Of a DNA stretch of 64,000 bases, positions 53,204-63,183 are shown piece after piece. The DNA comes from an uncultured Bacilli bacterium (lineage in GTDB: Bacteria > Bacillota_I > Bacilli_A > RF39 > UBA660). The first letter of the stretch is position 1. Each line of letters begins with the position of its first letter. Made by a program: the position numbers and the translations under genes. The DNA lies in the NCBI GenBank assembly GCA_934085595.1, contig CAKOHK010000005.1:1-64000 (forward strand), read 5' to 3'. The notes beneath the pieces were generated by a model. That model saw nothing but the letters and a program-made list of their open reading frames with translations, made no database searches and was not told where the DNA came from.

Positions 53204-54255
53204 CTAAATAATTTAGTTACATCATTATAAGTTACATAAAGCATAAGTATTATCATTATTAAAAATCCTATATAATTAAGTGCTATTTCTAATTTCTCAC
53301 TTGGTTTCTTTTTACTAATAGTTTCTATAAGTAATAATAGTACTCTTCCACCATCAAATACTGGTACTGGTATTAAATTAATAATACCTACATTTAAACT
53401 TAAATATGCTATTAAGTATAGTATTGGTTGTAATCCTGATGATTTAACTTGATCCACTATTGTATATATTCCAACAGGTCCGCTTAAATTATTAAGTGAT
53501 ACTTTTCCTGTAAATAAAGATCCTAATATTTTAAATATAGTATTTACTGTATCCCCTGTTGCTTCTACTGAATATATAAGAGCATTCTTAAATCCTTTTT
53601 CATATCTAACAGCACTTGCTCCTACTCCAAATAATCTTTTTTCTGTATCATCTTCCATTGTAACTTCTGGAACTACATCATATTTTTTAATACTTCCATC
53701 TGTTTTTTTAACTTCAAATACATAATTATCTTGTAATTTCTTAGCACTTATCTCAAGAAGTATATCATCCCAACTATCTATTTTAGTATCATTTATTTTA
53801 AGAATAACATCTCCTACTTCAAGACCACTCTTAGCACATGGACTACCATCAAGTATCATTCCAATACTTGTATCTTGTATACTTCTTCCATATATAAGTC
53901 CACTTATAAAGAATACTACTATAGCTAAAACAAAGTTCATAACTATACCCATTATAAGTACTAATAATCTTCTAATAAAACTCTTATTTTCAAGAACTCT
54001 ATCTTTCTTTATACTTTTATCCATTCCATCTTTTTCTGCCATTGACACATATCCACCAACAGGAAAAGCACGAACACTATATGTTGTCTCACTCTTCTTA
54101 GGTTTAAACTTAAAAAGAAGTGGTCCCATTCCTAAAGAAAACTCATTAACATACACTCCTGCCTTTTTAGCAGTTATAAAGTGACCCCATTCATGTATTA
54201 AAATAATTATTCCAAGTATAAATATAAGTATTAAAAGTGTAATTATAAAGTTCAT
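53200..54255 (-). CDS. rseP: Site-2 membrane metalloprotease RseP
   Basis: The 351-aa intramembrane zinc protease has HEWGHF in the first helix, a PDZ-like domain (about 120-200, with GSPCAKSGLEVGDVI), NLSGPVGIYTI and the second metal site PVPVFDGGR (LDG of most members replaced by FDG). In Bacilli RseP releases membrane anti-sigma or pheromone-type factors. It follows cdsA (9 bp), the usual order. Confidence 0.93.
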   Translation of the reverse strand: MNFIITLLILIFILGIIILIHEWGHFITAKKAGVYVNEFSLGMGPLLFKFKPKKSETTYSVRAFPVGGYVSMAEKDGMDKSIKKDRVLENKSFIRRLLVLIMGIVMNFVLAIVVFFISGLIYGRSIQDTSIGMILDGSPCAKSGLEVGDVILKINDTKIDSWDDILLEISAKKLQDNYVFEVKKTDGSIKKYDVVPEVTMEDDTEKRLFGVGASAVRYEKGFKNALIYSVEATGDTVNTIFKILGSLFTGKVSLNNLSGPVGIYTIVDQVKSSGLQPILYLIAYLSLNVGIINLIPVPVFDGGRVLLLLIETISKKKPSEKLEIALNYIGFLIMIILMLYVTYNDVTKLFR

Positions 54256-54264
54256 CTCATCCTC

Positions 54265-55053
54265 CTATAAAATATATATAATGATTAATAAAGCAAGACC
54301 AGCAATTAATACACTATCTACTCTATCAAGCACACCACCATGTCCAGGCATAATATGTCCATAATCTTTAACACCAAAACATCTCTTAATTAATGAAAAT
54401 ATTAAATCACCACATACTGCAAATAATGAAATAACAAAGCTAATTAATATAACTGATAATAAACACATCTGACTATTAAATGTAGTAAAATAAGCACTTG
54501 ATATAAATGTAGCAAAAACTACTCCTCCAATAAATCCTTCTATAGTTTTATTAGGTGAAATACTAGGACATAACTTATACTTACCTATTTGAGTCCCAAA
54601 GAAATGGGCAAATGTATCACACATAATAGTATTTATTATTAAATACATAAAATAATTAACACTTATATTTCTAATAAATACAAGCCCACCAAACCCTATA
54701 CCAAGTAAATATATACTTCCAAGTAACATAAGTCCACTTACTATATTATATTTATCACTTTTATAAAATAAAGCAGGAACTAATGTAACAATAACAGGTA
54801 ATATAAACCATACAAATGGTATATCAAATGTATTATTAGCAGATATTCTATCTATTAATAATATATAAACTATCATAGATAACAATCTAACTACCATAGG
54901 TATCTTTTTATCTTTAGATATTACATTTATCATTTCATATAACCCAAGTAACCCTATTATATATACTCCTATTTTAAACCATACACCACCTGCTATAATA
55001 AGTGGTAAAACAATAATAAGTGCTATTATCGCACTAATAACTCTTTTCTTCAT
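54265..55053 (-). CDS. cdsA: Phosphatidate cytidylyltransferase
   Basis: The 262-aa multi-helix enzyme makes CDP-diacylglycerol from phosphatidate and CTP. The conserved SPNKTIEGFIGG and the C-terminal signature GHIMPGHGGVLDRVDS are present. It supplies the PgsA-type enzyme at 1.0-1.7 kb. Confidence 0.95.
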   Translation of the reverse strand: MKKRVISAIIALIIVLPLIIAGGVWFKIGVYIIGLLGLYEMINVISKDKKIPMVVRLLSMIVYILLIDRISANNTFDIPFVWFILPVIVTLVPALFYKSDKYNIVSGLMLLGSIYLLGIGFGGLVFIRNISVNYFMYLIINTIMCDTFAHFFGTQIGKYKLCPSISPNKTIEGFIGGVVFATFISSAYFTTFNSQMCLLSVILISFVISLFAVCGDLIFSLIKRCFGVKDYGHIMPGHGGVLDRVDSVLIAGLALLIIIYIL

Positions 55054-55093
55054 ATTAACTACTCTCCTAACTAATTATATCATATCTTTTATA

Positions 55094-56293
55094 TTAACCA
55101 ACTATTTTTTTAATTTCTTTTTTTCTTTTTAAAGCATTATTTTCAGCACATATTCTTTGTACTATCGTAAATGATATAAACATAGCAAGTAAACTTGATC
55201 CTCCATAACTTAATAGTGGTAATGGTATACCTGTTAATGGTATTAATCCTAAAACTCCTCCTAAGTTAATAAATATATGTACTAGAAAATATATTCCTAT
55301 TCCAAAACATATTAATGAGTTTCTTAAATTATAACATTTAGTAGATACTAAAAATATATTATAAGCAATTCCCATATATCCTATTATTATTAATGATGAT
55401 ACTATTACTCCAAGTTCTTCTACTATAATTGGAAATATAAAGTCTGTATGACTTGCTGGTAAGTATAAATATTTTTGTGTTGAATTACCTATTCCTTTTC
55501 CAAATAATCCTCCATTATCTATAGCTATATATCCATTACATACTTGGTATCCACTTTCTTTTTCATATCTACTACATGGATTTACATAATTAAGTCTATT
55601 TAATATATAATTATCTCCCTCATAATCTCCTATAAATAAATAAGCAAACTTAAGCCCTAAGAAAACACATATCATTCCAAATACACATAGTATTTTAGTT
55701 ATCTTAAAATATTTATCATTTGTTGGTACAAATAAAAACATAAACGCAACTATTAACATCATCGTAATCGCAGAACCTTTATCTCCACTTAAAGCTATAA
55801 AACTAATAGGTATTAAGCAAGGTAAAATTGGTAATACAAAATCAAACTTATAATGTTTTTCTTTCTTACTAAAATCATAGTATGCTCCAGCTAAATAAAG
55901 TATCAATAATACTTTTATAAACTCTGCTGGCTGTAAAGACATAAATCCAAGATTTAAAGTAACTTCATGATTTCCACTCTTAAATACAAACCCTTGAAAT
56001 AATACAAAAAGTAAATAACATGATAATATTAATAGTCCCCACTTACCTATAAAATAATATGATCTTGATTTAAAAAAATTAAGTATAACAAACGATGCAA
56101 ATAACGCTATTATAAAACTAATAATCTGTCTTATAAAATAATAATATGGTGTTCCTAAAGTTAATTTAGATGTTATACTTGATGCTGATAATATTAAAAA
56201 TATACCTAAAATAGCGTACACTAAAGTTAAAATAAGAAGTCCCTTATTCATATCTTTAAACATCAAATATAATTTTTTAAACATCCTCTTCAT
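55094..56293 (-). CDS. ftsW: FtsW/RodA/SpoVE-family peptidoglycan polymerase
   Basis: The 399-aa SEDS protein has about ten helices and the motifs NLGFMSLQPAEFIK, LSGDKGSA, the extracytoplasmic SHTDFIFPIIVEELG, and GLIPLTGIPLPLLSYGGSS. SEDS proteins polymerise lipid II with a class B PBP. FtsW versus SpoVE cannot be separated here. A -10 TATAAT (56302-56307) stands 8 bases before ATG 56293 with no separate ribosome site, so it may be nearly leaderless. Confidence 0.88.
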   Translation of the reverse strand: MKRMFKKLYLMFKDMNKGLLILTLVYAILGIFLILSASSITSKLTLGTPYYYFIRQIISFIIALFASFVILNFFKSRSYYFIGKWGLLILSCYLLFVLFQGFVFKSGNHEVTLNLGFMSLQPAEFIKVLLILYLAGAYYDFSKKEKHYKFDFVLPILPCLIPISFIALSGDKGSAITMMLIVAFMFLFVPTNDKYFKITKILCVFGMICVFLGLKFAYLFIGDYEGDNYILNRLNYVNPCSRYEKESGYQVCNGYIAIDNGGLFGKGIGNSTQKYLYLPASHTDFIFPIIVEELGVIVSSLIIIGYMGIAYNIFLVSTKCYNLRNSLICFGIGIYFLVHIFINLGGVLGLIPLTGIPLPLLSYGGSSLLAMFISFTIVQRICAENNALKRKKEIKKIVG

Positions 56294-56376
56294 ATCTTAT
56301 CATTATAATTATACATAAATTTATCTAATATATCAATAATCTATAATGTTAGTTGTGTCAATAATTATACTTCTTC

Positions 56377-56384
56377 CATAAAAT
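56377..56384 (+). promoter_or_regulatory. Possible sporulation-sigma -10 of the yjcZ-like gene
   Basis: CATAAAAT followed by TTATA, with GTCAATAATT (56357-56366) upstream, resembles sigma-E/sigma-K-type elements. The match is weak and the A/T-rich background makes chance likely. Confidence 0.25.
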
Positions 56385-56414
56385 ATTATAGATAAAAAGG
56401 GAGGTATTAATATT

Positions 56415-56600
56415 ATGTATTATTATGGTTATAATACTGGATATCCTGCTACTTATAGTTATGGATATAATGGTGGATATAATAACTTTGGTTATGGCGC
56501 AGCTATAATTCTTGTACTATTTATATTATTAGTTATAATTTTTGGAGCTGGTTTCTTTAATCAAGGATGGAATCAAAACAATAATTGTGGTTGTAATTAA
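56415..56600 (+). CDS. YjcZ-type tiny membrane protein
   Basis: The 61-aa protein has a Tyr/Gly/Asn-rich N-terminus and a single helix with the pattern GAAIILVLFILLVIIFGAG. This matches the tiny-membrane-protein family YjcZ (GFALIVVLFILLIIVGA), common in spore formers; one member, SscA, is a spore assembly protein. Cys occur near the C-terminus (NNCGCN). A good AGGGAGG precedes the ATG. Confidence 0.8.
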   Translation: MYYYGYNTGYPATYSYGYNGGYNNFGYGAAIILVLFILLVIIFGAGFFNQGWNQNNNCGCN

Positions 56601-56622
56601 GTCTAGTAACTCTAGACTTTTT
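56599..56622 (+). terminator. Terminator of the yjcZ-like gene
   Basis: Stem AAGTCTAG / CTAGACTT with a TTT run, directly after the stop. Confidence 0.8.
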
Positions 56623-56667
56623 ACATCTCTTTATGATAAAATAAATTAATCAAAAAGGAGATGTATC

Positions 56668-57606
56668 ATGAACAAACAACAAATAATAGTTTTTAGAGTA
56701 AGTGATAATATCAAAGCTAAAATGATTGAATACTATGATTTATTAAGAAGAGAAAAAACTCCACCTTATGCTATATTTCAAGCTGAAGAAGGTGGTACTA
56801 TAATTACTCTTTATGAAAGTGGTAAAGCTGTATTTCAAGGAATATCTGCTGATATAGATGCTAATATGTGGAAAGATCAAGAGCAGTTTTTAAATAATAG
56901 AAATGTAGATATAGAACTTAAAAATATAGAAAGTAAAAAGAATGATAAAACTTATTATTACTATAGTGCTATTGGTAGTGATGAAGTTGGTACTGGTGAC
57001 TATTTTGGTCCTATAATCGTAACTGCAACTTATGTTGATAAAAAAGATATAAAGTTTTTAGAAGAACTTAAAATAACCGATTCTAAAAAAATGAATGATG
57101 AAAAGATATTAAGATGTGCTCCTATCATAATGAAAAAAATACCATATGCTACATTTACTTTAACAAATAAAAAGTTTAATGAACTTACAAAAAAAGGCTT
57201 CAACATGAATAAAATAAAAACAATACTTCACAATAAAGTATTATATGAACTTTCAAATAAAGGATATAACTATGAAAAAATAATTATAGATGAATTTGCA
57301 AGTCCAAGAAATTATTTTACTTATTTAAAACAAGAAAAAATAGAAGAAAAAGTTACTAAAATAGTATTTCTAACTAAAGGTGAAACTAAACATTTAAGTG
57401 TAGCCGCTGCTTCTGTTATAAGTAGATATAATTTCTTAAAAGAAATGGATAAATTAAGTGAAAAATATGGTATCACTATTCCAAGGGGTTCAACTATTGA
57501 TGCTGATATTGCTGCTAAAGAAATAGTTAAAAAATATGGCAAAGATGAATTATATAAAATAGCTAAAGTATCATTTGCAAACACACAAAAAGTTCTAAAA
57601 AATTAG
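56668..57606 (+). CDS. rnhC: Ribonuclease HIII
   Basis: The 312-aa enzyme cuts RNA in RNA/DNA hybrids. The N-terminal TBP-like substrate domain (about 1-85) is followed by the catalytic core with GSDEVGTGDYFGP, typical of RnhC, and conserved Asp/Glu residues (KITDSKKMND; IIDEFAS). AAAGGAGATG precedes the ATG. Confidence 0.93.
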   Translation: MNKQQIIVFRVSDNIKAKMIEYYDLLRREKTPPYAIFQAEEGGTIITLYESGKAVFQGISADIDANMWKDQEQFLNNRNVDIELKNIESKKNDKTYYYYSAIGSDEVGTGDYFGPIIVTATYVDKKDIKFLEELKITDSKKMNDEKILRCAPIIMKKIPYATFTLTNKKFNELTKKGFNMNKIKTILHNKVLYELSNKGYNYEKIIIDEFASPRNYFTYLKQEKIEEKVTKIVFLTKGETKHLSVAAASVISRYNFLKEMDKLSEKYGITIPRGSTIDADIAAKEIVKKYGKDELYKIAKVSFANTQKVLKN

Positions 57607-57614
57607 AACTTTTT
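57587..57614. terminator. Bidirectional terminator between rnhC and the next gene
   Basis: AAAAAGTTCT-aaaaaatt-AGAACTTTTT; T run on the right, A run on the left. Confidence 0.8.
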
Positions 57615-57620
57615 AATTTA

Positions 57621-58250
57621 CTATAATTTAGGTGCTTCTTCTTGTACTTCTTCTCTTTTTTGAACATCACTTTTAATAAGTCCATTAAAGAAGTCATCCA
57701 TATTTATTTTAGCTCCACTAGCAAGTTGCTCTGGTGTAAAACCACGAGGATTTATTAAATCATAATCAAGCATATCACACCACTCACCTACAGTTTTTAA
57801 ATCTTCAAGTCCGTCAAGCACTGGCTTTTCTTGAGGTTTATCTTCTGTATCAAGTACTGGTTTACTCTTAAGTTCCACTTTTTCTTCATCAAGAATAGGT
57901 TTACTTCTAAGTTCAGTCCTATTTTTAACAGGTATTTCCTTTCCATTATTATTGCTAGGTCCTAGATATTTATCAAACAAACTACCATATCTACTAACAA
58001 TTCTAGCGGCATCTGTTTCATTATACCCATTACTCTTATACTCTTCATATGATTTCTTAAGACTTAAAAAAGTATTCTTAACTACTTCTTGCTTATCACA
58101 AATAGCCTTCTTTTCTTCATCACTAAGTTCATCTTTTCTACTAATATAATCTAAATATGCATTATTATTTTCATTTCCTAAAGCTTTTAAAGTTTCATAC
58201 ATTCTAGTAAGTAATTCCATATTTGGTTTATTTTCTTTTATCTTTCCCAT
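57621..58250 (-). CDS. Hypothetical protein with KPxLD repeats, 209 aa
   Basis: I do not recognise this protein. It is soluble and helical at the N-terminus. The middle has three copies of a (K/R)xKP(I/V)LD motif (about residues 115-150), separated by acidic linkers, which looks like a short binding motif in a disordered region. The C-terminal part is acidic. It has its own TATAAT at 58275-58280. Confidence 0.6.
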   Translation of the reverse strand: MGKIKENKPNMELLTRMYETLKALGNENNNAYLDYISRKDELSDEEKKAICDKQEVVKNTFLSLKKSYEEYKSNGYNETDAARIVSRYGSLFDKYLGPSNNNGKEIPVKNRTELRSKPILDEEKVELKSKPVLDTEDKPQEKPVLDGLEDLKTVGEWCDMLDYDLINPRGFTPEQLASGAKINMDDFFNGLIKSDVQKREEVQEEAPKL

Positions 58251-58334
58251 AATACTCTCCTATTTCACAATAAAATTATAACATCTTAAAATACATAAAA
58301 CAAGTATATTTTTTATCATATTTTATATTTAATA

Positions 58335-58363
58335 TTGAAAGAGTTATATTTTTAGGTTATAAT
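58335..58363 (+). promoter_or_regulatory. Promoter of the GspE/PilB-like gene
   Basis: -35 TTGAAA (58335-58340), 17-bp spacer, -10 TATAAT (58358-58363), then GGAAGGG before ATG 58387. Confidence 0.8.
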
Positions 58364-58386
58364 AATTTATAGAATAGGAAGGGAAT

Positions 58387-59673
58387 ATGAAGGAATTTGA
58401 CTTTGAAAATAGACCAATAGTCGAAATTGCTAATGAAATTATATTAGATGCTGTAAGTAAAAATGCATCTGATATTCACTTTGATCCATATAAAGAAAAA
58501 GTAATCGTTAGAATTCGTATTGATGGTATGTTAAGTGATTATGCTATTATACCTGGTTCTTATAAAAGAAACATGATTTCGCGTATAAAAATGATAGCTA
58601 ATATGAATATTATGGAAACAAGACTTCCACAAGATGGTGCTATCAAAGGTAGATTTGGTAAAAAAGTATTAGACCTTCGTGTTTCTAGTTTACCTACTAA
58701 TAATGGTGAAAAAGTAGTTATTCGTATTCTAGATTATTCTCAAAGTTCTAAAGGACTTGAAAATCTAGGATTTAGTAAAAGTAATTTAGAAAAAATAGAA
58801 AAAATGACTAAAATGCCTAATGGTATTATTCTTGTTACTGGTGCTACTGGTACTGGTAAAAGTACAACTGTCTACTCTATTTTGCAAAAAATGAATACTG
58901 AAGATGTAAATATTATAACTGTTGAAGACCCAATCGAAATGGATATACCTGGTGTTAATCAAGTACAAGTACAATCAGAAATAGGTCTTACATTCGCAAA
59001 CGTACTAAGAAGTATTTTACGTCAAGACCCAAATATAATAATGATTGGTGAAATTCGTGATAATGAAACAGCTAAAATCGCAGTAAGAGCTTCAATAACT
59101 GGACACATAGTACTATCAACAATACATACAAATAACTCATTAAATACAATAGAAAGACTAGTTGATATGGATGTAGAAAAATACCTATTAGGTTCAGCAT
59201 TAAGTGGTATCATATCACAAAAACTAGCAAGAAAACTTTGCCCTCACTGTAGAATACTAAGAAAAACAAGTGATTACGAAAAAAATGTATTTAAAAAAGT
59301 ATTAAATATTGATATAGATGAAATATATGATGCTAATAAAGATGGATGTCCAAAATGTATGAAAGGATACTTTGGAAGAATTGCCCTATCTGAAGTATTA
59401 CTTATAAATGAAGAAATAAGAGACGCTATTATAAACGGATATACAAAAGATAAATTAAGAAAATTAGTTTATTCTGACAAACATGTAATTACTCTTTTAG
59501 AGGATGGACTTGAAAAATGTAGAAACGGATTAACATCATTCGCAGAAATATTAAAAACAGTTGACTTAGAAAATGATATCTCAGCATATGAAGCAGATGA
59601 CCTAAAAAGTAGTTTCAAAGATATAGAATATAAACAAAATAATAGTAATGAAATAGAATTTATAGAAATGTAA
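58387..59673 (+). CDS. GspE/PilB-type secretion or pilus ATPase
   Basis: The 428-aa ATPase has Walker A GATGTGKST, Asp box VEDPIEM, Walker B IIMIGEIRD, His box STIHTN, and a four-Cys zinc site (CPHC, CPKC). The N1 domain of typical PilB is missing, leaving the N2 and C domains, as in compact ComGA-like enzymes. It may power the pseudopilins at 24.7 and 43.3 kb. It is followed by the PBP gene. Confidence 0.88.
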   Translation: MKEFDFENRPIVEIANEIILDAVSKNASDIHFDPYKEKVIVRIRIDGMLSDYAIIPGSYKRNMISRIKMIANMNIMETRLPQDGAIKGRFGKKVLDLRVSSLPTNNGEKVVIRILDYSQSSKGLENLGFSKSNLEKIEKMTKMPNGIILVTGATGTGKSTTVYSILQKMNTEDVNIITVEDPIEMDIPGVNQVQVQSEIGLTFANVLRSILRQDPNIIMIGEIRDNETAKIAVRASITGHIVLSTIHTNNSLNTIERLVDMDVEKYLLGSALSGIISQKLARKLCPHCRILRKTSDYEKNVFKKVLNIDIDEIYDANKDGCPKCMKGYFGRIALSEVLLINEEIRDAIINGYTKDKLRKLVYSDKHVITLLEDGLEKCRNGLTSFAEILKTVDLENDISAYEADDLKSSFKDIEYKQNNSNEIEFIEM

Positions 59674-59721
59674 ATTCTTTTTTAATATCATATTCTCCCC
59701 AACTTAAAAGTATAATTTATT

Positions 59722-61626
59722 ATGAATAATATATTTGGATTTAAACAAAACAAAAGAATTAAAATAATAATGCTTATATTTTTTATAATATTTTTATTTG
59801 TACTAATTAAAATATTTTATATTCAAGTAATAGAATATAAGAAAATAAATACTTTAGCTAATGATTTATGGAGTAGAAATCTTCCAGTCGGAGCTGATAG
59901 AGGTAGAATACTTGATAGAAATGGTAAAGTTATTGTTGATAATAAAACAGTTGCTTCCCTAGTTGTAGTTCCAAGTCAAATAAAAGATAAAAAAGATGCA
60001 TCTAAAAAAATAAGTGAAATATTAAATGTATCTTATGATGAAATATATAAACATTTATCTAAAAAAACAAGTATAGAAAGAGTTCATCCTGAAGGAAGAA
60101 ATCTTGATAGTGATATTGCTGATAAAATAAATAGTCTTAATATTGATGGTGTTTATTTATTAAAAGAAAGCAAAAGAAATTATATTTATAAAGATTTATT
60201 ATCTCATGTTATTGGTTATACTGGAATTGATAATCAAGGATTAAGTGGTCTTGAACTTAAATATGATACTACATTAACTGGTGTAAATGGTAGTATAAAG
60301 TATTATTCTGATGGTAAAGGAAACAGATTATCTTTATCTGAAAAATATGATACTCCTATAAATGGACAAGATATAAAATTAACAATAGATTTAGATATAG
60401 AACTTGCTCTTGAAAATGAATTAAATCTAGCTATGACAAAATATAATGCAGAAGGAGCAATAGGTATAGTTATGGATCCAAATAATGGTGAAATACTAGC
60501 AATGAGTTCTAAGCCATCATTTGATCCCGCAAATTATAAAAATTATACAGAAGAAGTAATAAATAGAAACTTAGCTATATGGGCTAACTTTGAACCTGGT
60601 TCAACATTCAAAATAGTAACTTTAGCCACAGCTATAAACGAAAATAAAGTAAACTTATTTGAAGAACACTTTTATGATACAGGGGGTATTAAAGTAGAAA
60701 ATGCTACCCTTCACTGCTGGAAAAGAAAAGGTCATGGTGATGAAACATTTCTAGAGGTAGTTGAAAACTCATGTAACCCAGGGTTCGTTGTACTAGGCCA
60801 AAGGCTCGGAAAAGAAACACTCTTTAAATATATTACTGCTTTAGGTTTTGGTAAAAAAACAGGAATAGATTTAAATGGTGAAGCAACAGGAATATTATTT
60901 AATCTTGATAAAGTTGGTCCAGTAGAACTAGCAACCACTTCATTCGGTCAAGGTGTAAGTGTAACTGCCCTTCAGCAAGTAGCAAGTGTAAGTGCTATCA
61001 TAAATGGTGGAACTTATTATAAACCATATATAGTTAAAAAAATTGGTGACAAAGAAAACAAAGAAACTATAAAGAATGAAAATATTGTAACCAAAGAAAC
61101 AACTAATCTAGTAAGGTATGCTCTTGAAAGTGTAGTAGCAAATGGTAGTGGTAGAAATGCTTATATTGAAGGCTATAGAATCGGTGGTAAAACTGGAACG
61201 GCACAAAAAGTAGGAACTAATGGTGCATATATGGATGGAAACTATATTCTATCATTCATGGGATTTATGCCAGCAAACGATCCTAAATATGTAACATATA
61301 TAGCACTTGACCACCCACAAGGAGTAACTCAATACGGAGGTGTAGTCGCTGCCCCAATCGCAAAAAATGTATTTAAACAAATAATATCAATATACGATTT
61401 AAAAGAAGATTATGAAGGCTTGCCAATGTCATATAGATGGGATGATATAAAATATATAACTATACCAGATATAACAGGAAAAGAATTAAAAGAAGCATCA
61501 AGAACTCTAAAAGCACTAGGATTAAATGTAGAATATACAGGTAATGGAAAAGTAATAGATACATCTCCTAAAATAAACTCAAGAGTAAAAGAAGGAAGCA
61601 TAGTAAAACTATTATTAAATGAATAA
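59722..61626 (+). CDS. Class B penicillin-binding protein with one PASTA domain
   Basis: The 634-aa transpeptidase has an N-terminal membrane anchor (about 14-34), a dimerisation domain, and a catalytic domain with SxxK (PGSTFK), SxN (ENSCN) and KTG (GGKTGTAQK). The C-terminal PASTA domain (about 575-634) fits FtsI/PbpB or SpoVD; SpoVD has a single PASTA as here. There is no ribosome site, and a TATAAT (59711-59716) ends 5 bases before the ATG, so the message may be leaderless. Confidence 0.88.
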   Translation: MNNIFGFKQNKRIKIIMLIFFIIFLFVLIKIFYIQVIEYKKINTLANDLWSRNLPVGADRGRILDRNGKVIVDNKTVASLVVVPSQIKDKKDASKKISEILNVSYDEIYKHLSKKTSIERVHPEGRNLDSDIADKINSLNIDGVYLLKESKRNYIYKDLLSHVIGYTGIDNQGLSGLELKYDTTLTGVNGSIKYYSDGKGNRLSLSEKYDTPINGQDIKLTIDLDIELALENELNLAMTKYNAEGAIGIVMDPNNGEILAMSSKPSFDPANYKNYTEEVINRNLAIWANFEPGSTFKIVTLATAINENKVNLFEEHFYDTGGIKVENATLHCWKRKGHGDETFLEVVENSCNPGFVVLGQRLGKETLFKYITALGFGKKTGIDLNGEATGILFNLDKVGPVELATTSFGQGVSVTALQQVASVSAIINGGTYYKPYIVKKIGDKENKETIKNENIVTKETTNLVRYALESVVANGSGRNAYIEGYRIGGKTGTAQKVGTNGAYMDGNYILSFMGFMPANDPKYVTYIALDHPQGVTQYGGVVAAPIAKNVFKQIISIYDLKEDYEGLPMSYRWDDIKYITIPDITGKELKEASRTLKALGLNVEYTGNGKVIDTSPKINSRVKEGSIVKLLLNE

Positions 61627-61655
61627 GGATTAAATAAACAAATTATTTAATCCTT
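61625..61655. terminator. Terminator between the PBP and AAA/DUF4143 genes
   Basis: Stem AAGGATTAAATAA / TTATTTAATCCTT with a short T run. It may act in both directions. Confidence 0.65.
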
Positions 61656-61660
61656 TAACT

Positions 61661-63010
61661 TTATAAAAACATTGCCATATATAATGGTAAATACACAATA
61701 TCATCTTCTACTTTTAAATCTTTTGTATGAAGAACATATCTTGTTCCAACATTCTTTTTATATTTATTTTTAAATCTATCAATTGATGTATGTTTTTTAT
61801 AATCCCCAGATTTTACTTCAATAGGATTTATTTTCTTATCTTGTACTATCAAGAAATCAACTTCCATATTATTTTCTATAACATCATTATCATTCTTAGA
61901 ATAATAAAATAATTCATATCCATTTGCTTTTAATGTTTGAGCAACATAATTTTCCATAATCATTCCTTCATTAACATTTAATTTATCAAATAATATTGCT
62001 TTATATATTTCATTGTCTACAAAAGGTTTATTTATAAATGCTTGTGTTACTAATAGTCCAACATCAGATTGATAACATTTATAATTACTTTCATCTTTAG
62101 TAAGTGCAAGAGATACACTAGGATCTGTAACATTATTACATAGTACAATTATTTTAGCTTCATCTAACCACTCAAGCTCGTTTTCATAATTTTGATTTCT
62201 TGCACTTTTATCTATTGAAGATAATTTATATTTTTTACTTCCATTAGATAATTGTCCTGGTATATTATCATACATTCTAACAATTTTTTTACTGTTATCT
62301 CCATATTTATTTATGTCTTCATGATATAAAGATAGTATATCTCTTTTTCTATCATCTACTTTATCAAAGCTTTTTGTTTTAATATATTCAAGTACAGCCT
62401 GAGGCATCCCACCAACAAGTACATAGGTCCTAAAATCTTTCATAATTCTTTTATGAGCTATATCTACTTTTGTTTTATTTTCATAACATTGTTTCAAAAA
62501 AGGAATAGTAGCATTATCTCCAAGAGCCCACAAAAATTCTTCAAAATCAAGCGGATACATATTAATCTTTTTCTCTTCTGAAGGTATTATTATATTCTGT
62601 ACATTCTTTTTAATAGATATTAAAGAACCAGTTTCTAAATAATCATACCTTCCATCAGCAACTAAATATTTAATTAATGATCTAGCTTCAGGACAAAATT
62701 GAACTTCATCAAATATTATTAATGATTTTCTTACAGGTAAAATTTTTCCATAAAAAGATTGAAGTTTTTGTAATATTAAATCAATATCACTTCTTTCATT
62801 TATAAATAAGTTTTTAATTTCAAGAGGTGCAATATTAAAATCTATTAGTATATACTCTTCATACTCATTTTTAGCAAACTCTAAAGCAATAGTACTTTTT
62901 CCAATACGTCTAGCACCTTCAATCAATAATGCAGTTTTCCCATTACTTTTATTTTTCCAATCAAGCATCTCATTATATATTTTTCTTTTAAAATATATCT
63001 TATCATCCAT
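61661..63010 (-). CDS. AAA+ ATPase with DUF4143 and PD-(D/E)XK-like C-terminus
   Basis: The 449-aa protein has Walker A GARRIGKST (about 33-41), Walker B LIIFDEVQF, a central region with PQAVLEY, and a C-terminal DUF4143 with VDFLIVQDKKINPIEVKSG, the PD-(D/E)XK nuclease-like motif. Such proteins occur in many copies in anaerobes and are suspected to act in defence or regulation; none of that is proven here. The upstream promoter (TTGTCA-17-TAAAAT) lies inside three phased repeats. Confidence 0.82.
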   Translation of the reverse strand: MDDKIYFKRKIYNEMLDWKNKSNGKTALLIEGARRIGKSTIALEFAKNEYEEYILIDFNIAPLEIKNLFINERSDIDLILQKLQSFYGKILPVRKSLIIFDEVQFCPEARSLIKYLVADGRYDYLETGSLISIKKNVQNIIIPSEEKKINMYPLDFEEFLWALGDNATIPFLKQCYENKTKVDIAHKRIMKDFRTYVLVGGMPQAVLEYIKTKSFDKVDDRKRDILSLYHEDINKYGDNSKKIVRMYDNIPGQLSNGSKKYKLSSIDKSARNQNYENELEWLDEAKIIVLCNNVTDPSVSLALTKDESNYKCYQSDVGLLVTQAFINKPFVDNEIYKAILFDKLNVNEGMIMENYVAQTLKANGYELFYYSKNDNDVIENNMEVDFLIVQDKKINPIEVKSGDYKKHTSIDRFKNKYKKNVGTRYVLHTKDLKVEDDIVYLPLYMAMFL

Positions 63011-63048
63011 AAAAACACCTTCTTTCTACAATACATTTTACGCTATAA

Positions 63049-63125
63049 TTAACATTTTGACAAGATAAATCAACCAAATTTTAACGTTTTGACGACATAA
63101 AGCAGCCAAATTTTAACATTTTGAC
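63049..63125 (-). repeat. Three 13-bp repeats spaced exactly 32 bp over the ATPase promoter
   Basis: TTAACrTTTTGAC occurs at 63049-63061, 63081-63093 and 63113-63125. The 19 bp between copies are also similar (ATAAA-CA-CCAA in both). A 32-bp step is about three helical turns, so repeated copies face the same side. The first copy overlaps the -35 of the AAA/DUF4143 gene, so they may be autoregulatory operators. Confidence 0.7.
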
Positions 63126-63147
63126 GAGACCAGTATCTCCATAACAT

Positions 63148-63178
63148 AAAAAAACTACCTCATCTGGTAGTTTTTATG
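63148..63178 (-). terminator. Terminator of the ABC transporter operon
   Basis: Stem AAAACTACC / GGTAGTTTT with T runs on both sides; on the minus strand it follows the glnQ-type stop at 63184. Confidence 0.8.
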
Positions 63179-63183
63179 TCATA

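Noticed and set aside
63049..63125. CRISPR-like array
   Set aside because: There are only three copies, the conserved motif is 13 bp, the spacers are similar to each other, and there is no cas gene. Operators are more likely.
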